64,000 nt of DNA from Gammaproteobacteria bacterium (GTDB lineage: Bacteria; Pseudomonadota; Gammaproteobacteria; Pseudomonadales; Halieaceae), in the NCBI GenBank assembly GCA_030427485.1, contig JAUICG010000010.1, positions 1 through 64,000 on the forward strand. Direction: 5' to 3'. Shown one piece after another: positions 33,419 through 43,668 of this stretch (positions within the stretch are counted from its first letter, which is position 1; each line of letters begins with the position of its first letter). The notes beneath the pieces are model-generated. The model did no database searches. It worked only from the letters and a program-made list of their open reading frames with translations, and was not told where the DNA came from. A program made the translations under genes and the position numbers.

Positions 33419-35316
33419 CTCACCGTGAAATCGTCATTGGCGACGGCGGCCTGGAACATCATCAGCGACCACAACGGCGCGCTGTACTCGCGCAGCCCCG
33501 ACTGGTGGTCATTCACCAGTTTCTCGAGATAGGCCTGGTTGAACAGCCCGCTCTGTGCCAGCCCACCCTCGAGCAGGGATTCGCGCAGCCGCTGCTTCAG
33601 GGGCCCACGAAACCACTTACCCAGTGGTACGCCGAACCCCATCTTCGGACGGTACAACACATCGTGAGAAAGATGGGGCTCCAGCGCTTTCTTGAAAATG
33701 TACTTTCCTTCCTGCCCCCGGAGTTTATAGTTCACCGGCAAGCCCGATATCCACTCCACGAACTTGTGGTCGAGCAGCGGCACGCGCACTTCCAGCGAGT
33801 GCGCCATGCTGGCGCGGTCAACCTTGGTGAGGATGTCACCCACCAGGTAGGTTTTCATATCGAGGTACTGGATGAGTGACAGCGGGTCGTCCGTCGGGCT
33901 GCGCCGGGCGTGGTAGTTAAACGTTTCCACCGCACGGTAGCCCTGCAGTTCACGACGCAGGGCATCGCTGAACATCGCCTTGCGCTGGTCTTCCGAGGTC
34001 AGCGACACGGAATGCAAATAGGCCTCCACCGAATTGCGCGCCAGGGACTCGAACGTCGTCTTGGCGCGGAACACGCGCGGCGCCCAGTCCAGTTTGGGAT
34101 ACAGCCGCCCCAGCGCGCCGAACACCGGTTTGCGCACTCCCAGGGGCAGCGCGCCCCGCAGCCGTTCTTCGTTCATATGCCAGCGATATCGCCGGTACCC
34201 GGCAAAATTCTCATCCCCGCCGTCACCCGACAGGGCGACCGTCACGCGCTCGCGCGCCAGCTGGCATACCCGATAGGTGGGTATCGCGGAGCTGTCGGCG
34301 TAGGGTTCGTCGTACAGTGCCGCCAGCGTATCCAACAGATCGAAGTCATCACTGGCCACCACCCGTTCCAGGTGATTGGTTTTGTAACGCTGCGCCACCT
34401 GCCGCGCAAAATCGGTCTCGTTGTACTGGGGCACATCGAATCCGATCGCACAGGTATTGACCGGATCCGTCTGCAATTGCGCCATCGCCGCCACTACCGC
34501 GCTGGAATCCACGCCACCCGACAAAAATGCGCCCAGCGGCACTTCCGCCACCAATCGGATATCGACCGCCTCGCGCAGGCGGGTGAACAGTTCGTTGCAC
34601 AGATCCGCTTCCGAGCCGACGGCAACCGGCTCGAAGGGGACATCCCAGTACTCGTGCTGTGCGGGCAGCGGCTTACCGCGCTCCACCAGCAGCGTATGGC
34701 CGGGACGCAGTTTGAAGACGTCGCGGTAGATGGTTTTCGGTTCCGGGATATAGCCCAGCGTGAAGTAATCCTCTACCGCCTGGGGCTCGAGTTTTCGCGA
34801 CAGACCCGGGTGCGCCCTGAGGACTTTCAACTCGGAACCGAAGGCCAGTGTATGGCCGTCCAGGAAGGAGTAAAACAGCGGCTTTATGCCGAGGCGATCC
34901 CGCGCCAGGAAAACACACTGCCGGGCCTTGTCGTACAGGGCGAACGCGAACATGCCGCGAAAGCGCCTGACACAGTTCTCGCCCCACTCCTGCCAGGCAT
35001 AGATAATGACCTCCGTATCGCAGCGCGTGCGAAAGGTATAGCCAAGCGCCTTGAGCTCCTGTGACAACTCGCGGAAATTATAGATCTCGCCGTTGTACAC
35101 CAGGCAGACATTGCCGTCGGCACTGAACATGGGTTGCTGGCCGGAAGACAGGTCGATGATGGACAGGCGCCGGTGCGCCAGCGCCACGCCCGGCTCCAGG
35201 AAATCGCCTCCCTCGTCGGGACCGCGATGGAACTGGGACTGGTTCATCGCCTGCAACAGGCTACGGTCGAACTCGCTGCGTCCAACAGTATCGAAAAGCC
35301 CGGCAATACCACACAT
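33415..35316 (-). CDS. XrtA/PEP-CTERM system amidotransferase (asparagine synthetase type)
   Basis: A 633-aa AsnB-like enzyme with both halves intact. The glutaminase half begins MCGIAGLF with nucleophile Cys2; the synthetase half has SGGVDSS and SGDGGDENFAGYRRY. It would amidate a carboxylate, for example of a uronic acid or aminoacyl group, using glutamine and ATP. TviB (52 kb) makes uronic acids that could be the substrate. It lies between two glycosyltransferases in the export operon. Confidence 0.93.
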   Translation of the reverse strand: MCGIAGLFDTVGRSEFDRSLLQAMNQSQFHRGPDEGGDFLEPGVALAHRRLSIIDLSSGQQPMFSADGNVCLVYNGEIYNFRELSQELKALGYTFRTRCDTEVIIYAWQEWGENCVRRFRGMFAFALYDKARQCVFLARDRLGIKPLFYSFLDGHTLAFGSELKVLRAHPGLSRKLEPQAVEDYFTLGYIPEPKTIYRDVFKLRPGHTLLVERGKPLPAQHEYWDVPFEPVAVGSEADLCNELFTRLREAVDIRLVAEVPLGAFLSGGVDSSAVVAAMAQLQTDPVNTCAIGFDVPQYNETDFARQVAQRYKTNHLERVVASDDFDLLDTLAALYDEPYADSSAIPTYRVCQLARERVTVALSGDGGDENFAGYRRYRWHMNEERLRGALPLGVRKPVFGALGRLYPKLDWAPRVFRAKTTFESLARNSVEAYLHSVSLTSEDQRKAMFSDALRRELQGYRAVETFNYHARRSPTDDPLSLIQYLDMKTYLVGDILTKVDRASMAHSLEVRVPLLDHKFVEWISGLPVNYKLRGQEGKYIFKKALEPHLSHDVLYRPKMGFGVPLGKWFRGPLKQRLRESLLEGGLAQSGLFNQAYLEKLVNDHQSGLREYSAPLWSLMMFQAAVANDDFTVR

Positions 35317-35319
35317 AGC

Positions 35320-36492
35320 CTATCCTGTCATTTCACTCGCTGTACCGGCGGTGCGCCCCAGCAGTTCGTCGTACACCTGCAGGTAGGCATTCACCGTGCG
35401 ATCCCAGTCAAACCGCATACACACACGCTGGCGCGCGTTTTCGCCCTGGCGGATGCGCTGCCCGTCGTCTCCGAGCAGGCTCGCCAGCACAGCCGCCAGC
35501 GCGAGATGGTCACCCACCGGAAACAGTTCGCCATTGTAACCCTGCTCCACCAGCTCCACATTGCCGCCAACCGCGGTGGCAACGACCGGCAGACCGCTGG
35601 CCATGGCCTCGAGCACGGTGTTGGATATACCCTCGCCCAGGGAGGGCAGCACAAAAACATCCATCGCCCGCAACAGTTCGGGTACATCCTGCCTGTCTCC
35701 CGCCAGCCAGACGACGTCCTGCAGTGCCAGTTCCCCGGTCAGCTGCGCAAGCGCTCCCTGCAGTGGTCCGTCTCCGACGATGATCAGGCGCAGGCGATTG
35801 CGCAAACCAGGGTCACTGTCCCGCAACTGCGCCACTGCCCGCAGCAGTGATTGCTGATCCTTTACGGGCGTCAGACGCCCCACAGTTCCTGCCACCAAGA
35901 TACCATCAAGCTGCTGCCACTGCGCAGGCAATAATGCCAATGGCTTCACAGTTTCGGGAGCGAACCGGCCGTGATCAACGCCATTGTAAATCTGCCTGAC
36001 CCTGTTCGCTGGAACGCCCACGCTGGCCACCAGCCAGCGCTCGAGATCCTTGCTGACGGCAATGTACCGGTGGATGAACATACGCATGAACCTGCGAAAC
36101 AGCAGATACTTCCAGTTACTGCCATCGAGGTCGTTCACCTCGCGCCCGTGCTCTCCGTGCACGCGTTTCACGTTGCGCAAACCGAGACTGCAGAGCTGGG
36201 CCTCCAGCGCCGCCATGTTGCGGCTGTGGATGATCGCCGGGCGCCGCTCCTTTAACAGTTGGCGCAGCTTCGCGTAACAGCGAAGGTCATACCCCTCGCG
36301 CTTGTGAAGTTGAATAACTTCCACTCCCGAAGCGGTGATTCGCTGCGCAAAATCATCCGCCGTGGTGAGGCAGATTATCAGGTGTCGATAGCGCTCGGGC
36401 GGGCAGCGGTTGATGATATTGACCAGGCCATTCTCCAGACCGCCGGTGGACAGCGCGTAGATGATATGGGCAACGAGCGGCCTGTCCGCCAT
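35320..36492 (-). CDS. PEP-CTERM/XrtA system glycosyltransferase (TIGR03088-like)
   Basis: A 390-aa GT-B transferase with N-terminal VAHIIYALSTGGLENGLVN, typical of the sugar transferase directly next to exosortase A. It also has IYNGVDHGRF, GTVGRLTPVKDQ and PSLGEGISNTVLEAMASGLPVV. The ATG chosen overlaps the xrtA stop codon by one base; a TTG one codon upstream is less likely. It follows xrtA in the export operon. Confidence 0.92.
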   Translation of the reverse strand: MADRPLVAHIIYALSTGGLENGLVNIINRCPPERYRHLIICLTTADDFAQRITASGVEVIQLHKREGYDLRCYAKLRQLLKERRPAIIHSRNMAALEAQLCSLGLRNVKRVHGEHGREVNDLDGSNWKYLLFRRFMRMFIHRYIAVSKDLERWLVASVGVPANRVRQIYNGVDHGRFAPETVKPLALLPAQWQQLDGILVAGTVGRLTPVKDQQSLLRAVAQLRDSDPGLRNRLRLIIVGDGPLQGALAQLTGELALQDVVWLAGDRQDVPELLRAMDVFVLPSLGEGISNTVLEAMASGLPVVATAVGGNVELVEQGYNGELFPVGDHLALAAVLASLLGDDGQRIRQGENARQRVCMRFDWDRTVNAYLQVYDELLGRTAGTASEMTG

Positions 36493-38033
36493 CAATCTGA
36501 CGCCGGCGTCTCTGGCCGCAGCACCTGGTACACGAGGGGCATATACTCCGAGACGAACTGCTGCAGTCTGGCGGGGGCGTTGTCGGGCTGCGATTGCATC
36601 GGGGTTACCACGATGAGCCGGTAGGTGACGGAATCGCCAAATCCCAGGCGCGCGAGCGTCTGCTGCAACTTCGCATGGTAATCATTGGAGGTACTGGTTC
36701 CACCGACGACGTACCAGGACCAGGCGAGCAGTTTGCCCCCCCGCCCCTGCAATCGCGCCGCATCGACCCACAACGGGCCGTCGGGACCTGCGACTTCCAC
36801 CTTGTCCTTGCCGACGACGCGCCAGCCGCTGTCTTCCTGCGTAAACAGCGAGCTACTGCCGATGACATCCGCGCCTTCGAGCGTACCGTCCGCGTACTGC
36901 ACGATCAGTCCGAGAACATCCTCGCCGTCCTCGAAATAGGACGTGCTCTGCCCGGATACCCTGGAGGGAGGTCGCCAGCCCCAGCCCGTTACGGAGGAAC
37001 TGCGAAAGCCGCCTTCCGCTTCAGGCAGCAGCACTGTACTTCGCGCCTGCGAGGCGGGACCGAACACCTGGTGCGCCAGCAGCGGCGCCACGGCCGCGAG
37101 CAATACCGTGCTGACCAGTGTGGCGATCAACGCGCGATTGGTGCCGGGCGGATTATTCGCCGGGTCGGCAGTGATCGCTTGCGCCGGTGCGTCTTCCAGT
37201 TGATCCTCGCGAAAGAATGAGCCCGCCCAGAACAGCAGGAAAATCACGAAGCCGAAGAAGACCCACCCGTAGACCAGGTGATCCGCGCCTGTGGCGATGG
37301 TCATATCGCTCATATGGCCGAGCATGACGATGATGTAGGCGCGCACCGTATTGGCAAACACCGGCATGATCGCCGAGACGAGCACGAACAGGATACGGCG
37401 CGTCCAGCTGCGGTAGGTCAGGTAGGCATAGAGCACACCCACGGTGATCGAGGCGATGATATAGCGCACGCCGCTACAGGCTTCGACCACCGACCAACTG
37501 CCCGTGGGCAGGGTAAAAAACAAGCCCTCCCGGTATACCGGGATACCCGTCATCTCGATCATCCACACGGTGGAGGTGGCGGTAAACTCCATCATCGGGT
37601 CGACCAGGCCCTCGCCGACGGGAACGGCAAAGAGCAGGAAAAACAGCGGGAACGCCACGACGGAACCAAGCCTGTGTCCCAGAATGGCCCACACACCCAC
37701 GATCATCATCGCCACCAGCGCAAACTGCTGGATCACCGCGACGTCCACCAGCCAGGCGAGCAGCCAGCCAAATCCCAAGGGCAGCAGCAGCAAGCCGACC
37801 CACCAGGCCGGCCGCGGATTGACCGCCACCAGGAGTTCACGCCGCGTCCAGATCAGCCACAGGGAGATCGGGAGGATCAGAAACCCGTGGGCAAAGGTAT
37901 CCGACCGCGACCAGATATACACCATGGACCAGGCAGTCTCGTGAAAGATCGACAGCAGCGCCAGGCAAAAGAGTCCGGCAGCCCACAGGCTGCCGCGCAC
38001 TGAAACCTGTCCCCTGTTCCCGGCGGCACTCAT
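36492..38033 (-). CDS. xrtA: exosortase A with C-terminal EpsI domain
   Basis: A 513-aa integral membrane transpeptidase-like protease that recognises PEP-CTERM signals on secreted proteins and is thought to cleave and attach them at the cell surface. The catalytic triad candidates are Cys186 (VEACSGVRY), Arg231 (ANTVRAY) and His252 (ADHLVYGW). The first 275 residues hold about eight helices. Residues about 300-513 are an EpsI-type periplasmic domain (GWRPPSRV, YRLIVVTPM), the usual fusion for XrtA. The ATG start (MSAAGNRG) leaves a 5-bp gap after femAB. No PEP-CTERM substrate gene was found in this window. Confidence 0.95.
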   Translation of the reverse strand: MSAAGNRGQVSVRGSLWAAGLFCLALLSIFHETAWSMVYIWSRSDTFAHGFLILPISLWLIWTRRELLVAVNPRPAWWVGLLLLPLGFGWLLAWLVDVAVIQQFALVAMMIVGVWAILGHRLGSVVAFPLFFLLFAVPVGEGLVDPMMEFTATSTVWMIEMTGIPVYREGLFFTLPTGSWSVVEACSGVRYIIASITVGVLYAYLTYRSWTRRILFVLVSAIMPVFANTVRAYIIVMLGHMSDMTIATGADHLVYGWVFFGFVIFLLFWAGSFFREDQLEDAPAQAITADPANNPPGTNRALIATLVSTVLLAAVAPLLAHQVFGPASQARSTVLLPEAEGGFRSSSVTGWGWRPPSRVSGQSTSYFEDGEDVLGLIVQYADGTLEGADVIGSSSLFTQEDSGWRVVGKDKVEVAGPDGPLWVDAARLQGRGGKLLAWSWYVVGGTSTSNDYHAKLQQTLARLGFGDSVTYRLIVVTPMQSQPDNAPARLQQFVSEYMPLVYQVLRPETPASD

Positions 38034-38038
38034 CGCGG

Positions 38039-39070
38039 CTACCCCAGCGACCGGGCCAGGAAGGGGCCGATGGTATTCGCCACCGGTAGCGGCAAGCGGG
38101 ACCATACATTGATCATCAGGCGATACTTGGGGTTCAACGGATTGACATCGGGCACCGCATCGGACGCCACCAGATAATACTCGTAGGGCAGTGGCTGCGG
38201 CTCAAACCCGAAATTCTTCTTGAAACTGAAAGGGCCGGTACCCGCTTTACTGCGACCGAAGTCAAACAGGGTATATCCCTGCGCGGCGGAATGGCGCATC
38301 AATTCCCAGTACATCACATGATTGACGCCCTTGATTGCTCGTGAGGCGGCGGTGCTGCCACCGTAGTAGGGTATGACCTCATCCCTGAAGTAAAAACTCA
38401 TCACCGCCGCGACATCCTGCCCCTGATGCGTGATCATCAACACACTGCAGTCACTGCCAAATACCTCTCTCAATATGCGCAGGTACTTCACGGAAAACAC
38501 GGGGGTGCCGAGGTTGCGAACGCTCTCCGAGTAGACGCGATAGAGGCGGTCCACGCCTTCATCCCACTCGCTGCCCAGGCCCTCCTTGAGGCCTTTTCTC
38601 ACCATCGCACGCTGCCTGTTGGGAATGGCTTTCAGGTTGACCTCGTCGCTTGGATCAATGGCCTTGCGGAATGTGAAATACAGCTCCTTGATCGGCCATC
38701 CCGCGGCGCTGGCACGCCTGTTGCGCAATTCCAGCGCGCCCACCCTGAGACGCTCCGCCAGCCGGCAGGCTTCCTCGCGCAGCGCCGCGGCGGCCTGCTC
38801 GCTGTCCGCGACGATCCCCCCGTAAACGCAAAAAGGCAGTGAAGACAGCGTGTTCCCGAACAGCGCGCTCTTGACCTGGGCCAGCGGCAGCACACCGACA
38901 ACGTCTCCTCCCTCGACGGCATAAAGGAAATAGGCGGCGTGACCAAACGCACGCTCCAGCACGGTTTTCCAGCCGGCGCGATGAAAGAACGTGGCATCCA
39001 CGGCCCGGTCGACATACGCGTCCCAACGCGCCATCGCCTGTTCATCCAGCTTTTCAACAGTCACTGTCAC
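38039..39070 (-). CDS. FemAB family, XrtA/PEP-CTERM system-associated
   Basis: A 343-aa GNAT-fold protein of the FemAB type, which transfers aminoacyl groups from aminoacyl-tRNA or acyl donors. Typical segments are GVLPLAQVKSALFGNTLSSLPFCVYGG, YGGSTAASRAIKGVNHVMYWELM and FDFGRSKAGTGPFSFKKNFGF. The start is GTG and overlaps the deacetylase stop by 4 bp. Its place between the deacetylase and xrtA is the standard XrtA-locus order. Confidence 0.92.
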   Translation of the reverse strand: MTVTVEKLDEQAMARWDAYVDRAVDATFFHRAGWKTVLERAFGHAAYFLYAVEGGDVVGVLPLAQVKSALFGNTLSSLPFCVYGGIVADSEQAAAALREEACRLAERLRVGALELRNRRASAAGWPIKELYFTFRKAIDPSDEVNLKAIPNRQRAMVRKGLKEGLGSEWDEGVDRLYRVYSESVRNLGTPVFSVKYLRILREVFGSDCSVLMITHQGQDVAAVMSFYFRDEVIPYYGGSTAASRAIKGVNHVMYWELMRHSAAQGYTLFDFGRSKAGTGPFSFKKNFGFEPQPLPYEYYLVASDAVPDVNPLNPKYRLMINVWSRLPLPVANTIGPFLARSLG

Positions 39071-39945
39071 TGGCCTGCCTCCGCGGGCAAAAATATGGCA
39101 TCCATTCGACCCCAGCGAAAATCACCGAGCAGGCGTTCCAGCCGGGCATACGTACGATCGAGATTGAGATAATGCCGAAAGCGCGTGCGCACCCCCAGTC
39201 CCTGGGGCCGCGGTTGCTCCGGGTCGATTTCCCATGGATGGAAGTAGAAAATTCCTGCCTCGCCGTCGCGTTCATTGACACGCGACATCGCCCAGCGGGA
39301 AAACGCATAGGGGAATAAGCGAAACCAGCCGCCGCCACCGCAATTGATATTTCTCCCGGCCAGCGGCAAGGTCGTGATGGGAATCTCCAGGAGACGATCA
39401 TCCGCCGTGTTGAAGGCGAAGCGCGGCGCCCCCGGTATGCCGTACAGGTCATGGCGGATCGGCACGATACTGGAACTGTAGCGGTATCCAGCCTGCGCCA
39501 GTTCTTCCCAGGCCCAGGCTTCAGCGGCACCGATGGAATAGCTGGCGGCCCGGTAACCCAGCACCGGTTCACCGCTGATATCCTGCAGCAACTTGCGGGT
39601 GCGGCCAATATCCTCTCTGAAAGCACGGGGCGTCTGGGTGTTCACCCGCACGTGCTCCCAGCCGTGACTCGCTATCTCGTGGCCTTCACTGACAATCCGC
39701 TGCACCAGCGAGGGAAAACGTTCGGCGACCCAGCCGAGCGTAAAAAAGGTGGCGCGCACGTCGTGCGCCGCGAACAGATCGAGAATCCGGTGCGTGTTGC
39801 TTTCCACCCGCAACGGCCACTGCTGCCACTGGGATTTGTCGACCCGGGATTCAAACGCGGATACCTGGAAGTAGTCTTCGACATCGACTGTCATCGCATT
39901 CACGAGGCCAGGGGCATTCGTCGCGCGCGCCTCATGCTGGTTCAT
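39067..39945 (-). CDS. XrtA-system polysaccharide deacetylase (DUF3473 type)
   Basis: A 292-aa deacetylase. The NodB domain starts MTVDVEDYFQVSAFE, has the metal-binding histidines in HEIASHGWEHVRV, and ends in a DUF3473-like C-terminal part (FYFHPWEIDPEQPRP). It would de-N-acetylate the growing polymer. It is the canonical deacetylase of XrtA loci, distinct from the CE4 protein at 28.7 kb. It overlaps wecB and femAB by 4 bp each. Confidence 0.94.
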   Translation of the reverse strand: MNQHEARATNAPGLVNAMTVDVEDYFQVSAFESRVDKSQWQQWPLRVESNTHRILDLFAAHDVRATFFTLGWVAERFPSLVQRIVSEGHEIASHGWEHVRVNTQTPRAFREDIGRTRKLLQDISGEPVLGYRAASYSIGAAEAWAWEELAQAGYRYSSSIVPIRHDLYGIPGAPRFAFNTADDRLLEIPITTLPLAGRNINCGGGGWFRLFPYAFSRWAMSRVNERDGEAGIFYFHPWEIDPEQPRPQGLGVRTRFRHYLNLDRTYARLERLLGDFRWGRMDAIFLPAEAGQ

Positions 39946-41084
39946 CTGCCCGACTCCGCCCAGGCATTGATCACCCCGACGATACGCTGCGCGCTCTCAC
40001 CGTCCCACAGGTCCGGGACCCGTCCCACCTTACCGCCGGTCTGCATCACGTCTTCGTAACAGCGCAGTATCGCATCGCTGTCGGTGCCTACCACGGTGTT
40101 GGTTCCCTGGCTGACAGTGATCGGGCGTTCCGTGTTTTCACGCAGCGTGATACACGGAACACCGAGCGCAGTGGTTTCCTCCTGTATACCGCCGGAGTCC
40201 GTCAACACGACCCGGGCGTCCTTCATCAGGCCGAGCATTTCCAGGTATCCCTGGGGGCCGATGGTGGTAATCGCGGAATCGGCCAGCAATCCTTCCAGCC
40301 CGGCCTCCGCTATGCGGGACTCCGTGCGGGGATGGATCGGGAACAGCAGCGGCGTGCGCTCGCTTATCCTGGCCAGCACCTCGAGCAATCGCGACAGCAC
40401 AACCGGGTCGTCCACATTTGATGGCCGATGCAGGGTCACCAGGCCGTACTCCGCGGGAGAATCCCCCGCACCCGCACAGTTGGCATTGGCCAGGGTTGTC
40501 GCCGCGGGGACAGCCTTGTCGAGATTGTAACGCAGCGAGTCAATCATCACGTTGCCGACGAAATGTATCTTCGCGGAGTCGATTCCCTCGAGCGTCAGGT
40601 TACCGCGGGCATCGGCTTCCGTAATGAACAGGAGTTCTGAAAGCTGGTCGGTGAGAATGCGATTGATCTCCTCCGGCATGCCGCGGTCGCCGCTGCGCAA
40701 GCCCGCTTCCACATGAATGACCGGAATACCCTTCTTGACCGCCACCAGCGCACAGGCGATCGTCGAATTCACATCCCCCACCACGAGCACGGCGAGCGGC
40801 GGCGCTTTATCCAGCACCGGTTCAAAGCGCTTCATGATGTCGGCCGTCTGCTGGGCGTGCGTGCCGGAGCCAACACCCAGGTCAACATCCGGCTCGGGGA
40901 TGTTCAACTGGTCGAAAAACGAATGCTTCATGGCCGCGTCATAATGCTGCCCCGTGTGCAACAAGCGCGCGGACAGCGCCGACCCGGGCTGCGCGAAAGC
41001 CCGCATGATAGGAGCTATCTTCATGAAGTTTGGTCGGGCACCGACAACACAAAGAACCTGCCGGGACCCCAATAAGGCGCCCAT
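39942..41084 (-). CDS. wecB: UDP-N-acetylglucosamine 2-epimerase (non-hydrolysing)
   Basis: A 380-aa epimerase that interconverts UDP-GlcNAc and UDP-ManNAc in the cytoplasm. It has the family N-terminus VVGARPNFMKIAPI, VHGDVNST-type VVGDVNSTIA, HVEAGLRSGDRGMPEE, and the C-terminal TDSGGIQEE. The ATG start MGALLGSRQ was preferred because the longer frame is Arg/Ser-rich and precedes the conserved core. UDP-ManNAc is therefore one expected precursor. It starts 10 bp after the outer-membrane protein gene. Confidence 0.93.
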   Translation of the reverse strand: MGALLGSRQVLCVVGARPNFMKIAPIMRAFAQPGSALSARLLHTGQHYDAAMKHSFFDQLNIPEPDVDLGVGSGTHAQQTADIMKRFEPVLDKAPPLAVLVVGDVNSTIACALVAVKKGIPVIHVEAGLRSGDRGMPEEINRILTDQLSELLFITEADARGNLTLEGIDSAKIHFVGNVMIDSLRYNLDKAVPAATTLANANCAGAGDSPAEYGLVTLHRPSNVDDPVVLSRLLEVLARISERTPLLFPIHPRTESRIAEAGLEGLLADSAITTIGPQGYLEMLGLMKDARVVLTDSGGIQEETTALGVPCITLRENTERPITVSQGTNTVVGTDSDAILRCYEDVMQTGGKVGRVPDLWDGESAQRIVGVINAWAESGR

Positions 41085-41094
41085 AGTCGTTTTC

Positions 41095-42588
41095 CTAGAG
41101 GCGGATATTGAGAGTCGCCATGATCCTGTTTTCCTGGTATTCACTGAAGGAGTTATCGGACTGCTGATCCGTATAGCGATAATTGAGCGAAAGGCTCATG
41201 CGCTCATTCAGCGTTCTACCCACGGTCACACTGGTAACCCAGGCCTCGGTATTGTCGGAAAAATTGCTGTTCGGCTGGTTAAATTGTGATCGCGGCTCAT
41301 CCTGCCGCCAGCTTATCGTGGCGGACATGCTGTAGCGCCTCGATATGAACACCTTCGGCGACACGCTTAACGCCACGTCGTCGTAGACAGACTTCTGCCC
41401 GTTGTCTTCCTGGGTCTGGTCCGAATGACTGCCGATAAAATTGATGCTGGCACGGCGGCCATCGTACCTGTACCCGACGGTATACCGCTCGTCGATAATC
41501 GGGCTCTGTGTATTCTGCGAGGCAAAATTGCGAATGTTCTGGTTGAAATCGTTGCCCTCGGTGAGGATATCGCGCCCGAAGGTTATCGATTTCTTATAGG
41601 AGGCCGAGAATACACTGCGCTTGTGCCGGTGCGAAATATTGAAGCGAGGTGTCTTGCCGAAAAAGCGATCGCCCATCCCGACGCCCACCGTGGTACGGGG
41701 GGTGGGCGTCCAGTTCACGCCCACATCCCAGGTTCTGCCACTGGTGTCTTCGTCGTTGTAGGTCTGGAAGTCATTCCACTCCCAACCGTAGGTGCCGGTT
41801 ACCTGCCATCGACGATCGATTCGGTAACCCGTTCTCAACCCGGCCGATTTGAGTTCCGCATTCTCGCGCGGCACCAGCGTGCCATCCTGCTCAAGGAAGA
41901 AATCGTTATCGTCGTAGGACACCTTCCTGTAGTTGCCAAACAGGTCCCAGGAAACCCGTGTGGCGCCGCCACTCTCCAGGTTGGTCGACCATGAATCGCT
42001 GCTGCTGTTGCTGAGATCGTCTGCGGTGTTGATCACCTCGTTGTAGTTATAGCGCAGCGTGTAAATGGCGACATCCTTCAGGCGGCGCGAAAGCACCGGG
42101 CTGAGCGAATACCGATAATAGGTGTTCGTGTTGCCATCGGGGTCGAAGGAATCGGGACCGCCTGCCCGGGGGTTTACTTCGTTCTGGTTCGCCCTGCCAC
42201 TGGCACCCAACTTGAGCCAATCTTCTATGAGTACCGCGGAGCCTTTTGCAGTAATGTTCGGCGCGAACTGCTGCCGACTGCCGAGCGAGCCACCGTTACA
42301 ATCATTGTCCTTGAGCTGGCTGTCTGTGAGCGTATTCAACTGCACCGACCCATTGACACTGAAATCCGCATTCCGCCCCTCTCCCCTGATGGAACCGGAA
42401 GGGGTCACCGTGCCCACCCAGGCATCCCTTTTATTGTCATCGCTCAGACAGACGTTATCGGTGTAGGTGATACCGGGGGCAACCGCCGCCGAGGTGGTGA
42501 ATTCGGCAGCCAGTCCGCCAGCGGGCAGGGAGGAGCCCACCACAAATGGCAGCGACCTGAGCAACAGATGTGCGGGGCGGGCACTCAT
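41095..42588 (-). CDS. XrtA/PEP-CTERM system-associated outer-membrane protein (TIGR03016-like)
   Basis: A 497-aa protein with a signal peptide (cleavage near residue 27) followed by many alternating amphipathic strands ending in NRIMATLNIRL, the C-terminal pattern of a beta-barrel. It resembles the large outer-membrane protein typical of XrtA loci, likely part of the polymer export route. It lies 2 bp after the tyrosine kinase gene, so co-translation is expected. Confidence 0.9.
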   Translation of the reverse strand: MSARPAHLLLRSLPFVVGSSLPAGGLAAEFTTSAAVAPGITYTDNVCLSDDNKRDAWVGTVTPSGSIRGEGRNADFSVNGSVQLNTLTDSQLKDNDCNGGSLGSRQQFAPNITAKGSAVLIEDWLKLGASGRANQNEVNPRAGGPDSFDPDGNTNTYYRYSLSPVLSRRLKDVAIYTLRYNYNEVINTADDLSNSSSDSWSTNLESGGATRVSWDLFGNYRKVSYDDNDFFLEQDGTLVPRENAELKSAGLRTGYRIDRRWQVTGTYGWEWNDFQTYNDEDTSGRTWDVGVNWTPTPRTTVGVGMGDRFFGKTPRFNISHRHKRSVFSASYKKSITFGRDILTEGNDFNQNIRNFASQNTQSPIIDERYTVGYRYDGRRASINFIGSHSDQTQEDNGQKSVYDDVALSVSPKVFISRRYSMSATISWRQDEPRSQFNQPNSNFSDNTEAWVTSVTVGRTLNERMSLSLNYRYTDQQSDNSFSEYQENRIMATLNIRL

Positions 42589-42590
42589 GC

Positions 42591-43616
42591 CTAACGTCCC
42601 GTCCCGGAAACAGACTGTCCTTCACGGTGACCGTAACCGTAAGGGCCACCCCGGTACTCATAAGTGTAATAGGAATACGGGTTGGTTCGCTTGCGGGCCC
42701 GGTTGAGAATCATACCGACCATTTTGTCCTCACCGATATGTTCTATGGCCTGGGTGACGGCATATTGCGGTGTCGAATCCGAGCTCACGACGAATACAAT
42801 CTGGCCCATGAAACTCGCAAGAACAGCCGCTTCAGTGGTCAATAACAACGGCGGGGAATCAAACACGATCACACGATTCGGATCCTCTTCCGACAACGCC
42901 AACATCAATTTGTGCATCCGGGCGCTGGCCAGCAGTTCATTGGCGTGCGTGTGCAGTCCCCCGGCGGGAAGAATGCGCAGCTTCTCGACATTGGTCGGCA
43001 GAATAAAGTCGGCGACATCGGCGCTTTCATCTTCCAGCACATCGATCAGGCCGGGGCTTGTCGAAGGCACGCCCAACTGTCGCCCGGCTTCGGCCTTGGC
43101 GGTGTCAGCGTCGACGAAAAGCACGTTCTTCTCGCGCTCCATCGCAATACTCAGCGCCAGGCAAATCGAACTGAACGTCTTGCCATCACCTTCAAGTGCG
43201 CTGGTGACCATGATCAGGTTGCCGTGAGGGATTGCGGGCGTCACTGAATCCCCCACAATATTGGTCAACAACGGACGCTTGATCGTTCTGTACTCTTCCG
43301 CTATGGCACTGCGGGGGATCGCCGGGGTCAACATACCCATCTCCCGTAACTCCATGAACGGGATCTTCACCATGTTCTCGACGCCGGGGTCGTATGAAAT
43401 GACCGATTCTTCCTCCGAATACGCTGCTCGCTCGGCCATGGAGGCCTGTGTCGACCCTGTGTCAGCCTGACTTTTTGCTGCCGGCGCTTTCGCAGCGCGC
43501 TGCACCGTGTTCGACGGATCCGTTATCAAATCACCGGCACCAGTATTTTTTTCGCCGGCGCCTCCGGATTCCTTGCCCTTTCCAAGCGCGTTGACCGCCT
43601 TTTCAATGATGCTCAT
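42591..43616 (-). CDS. XrtA-associated bacterial tyrosine autokinase
   Basis: A 341-aa cytoplasmic BY-kinase with Walker A (SALEGDGKTFSS), Walker A' (LFVDADTAKAEAGR) and Walker B (VIVFDSPPLL). The C-terminal tail holds a tyrosine cluster (YSYYTYEYRGGPYGYGH) as the autophosphorylation site. It works with the chain-length protein to control polymer length. The long N-terminal linker (residues 1-90) is variable. The phosphatase domain at 23.9 kb could reverse its phosphorylation. It lies 52 bp after the chain-length gene. Confidence 0.94.
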   Translation of the reverse strand: MSIIEKAVNALGKGKESGGAGEKNTGAGDLITDPSNTVQRAAKAPAAKSQADTGSTQASMAERAAYSEEESVISYDPGVENMVKIPFMELREMGMLTPAIPRSAIAEEYRTIKRPLLTNIVGDSVTPAIPHGNLIMVTSALEGDGKTFSSICLALSIAMEREKNVLFVDADTAKAEAGRQLGVPSTSPGLIDVLEDESADVADFILPTNVEKLRILPAGGLHTHANELLASARMHKLMLALSEEDPNRVIVFDSPPLLLTTEAAVLASFMGQIVFVVSSDSTPQYAVTQAIEHIGEDKMVGMILNRARKRTNPYSYYTYEYRGGPYGYGHREGQSVSGTGR

Positions 43617-43668
43617 GACTGATCCCGCTCGTTAGTCCATCGGTTGTGGTTATTGCTCTGCACACAAT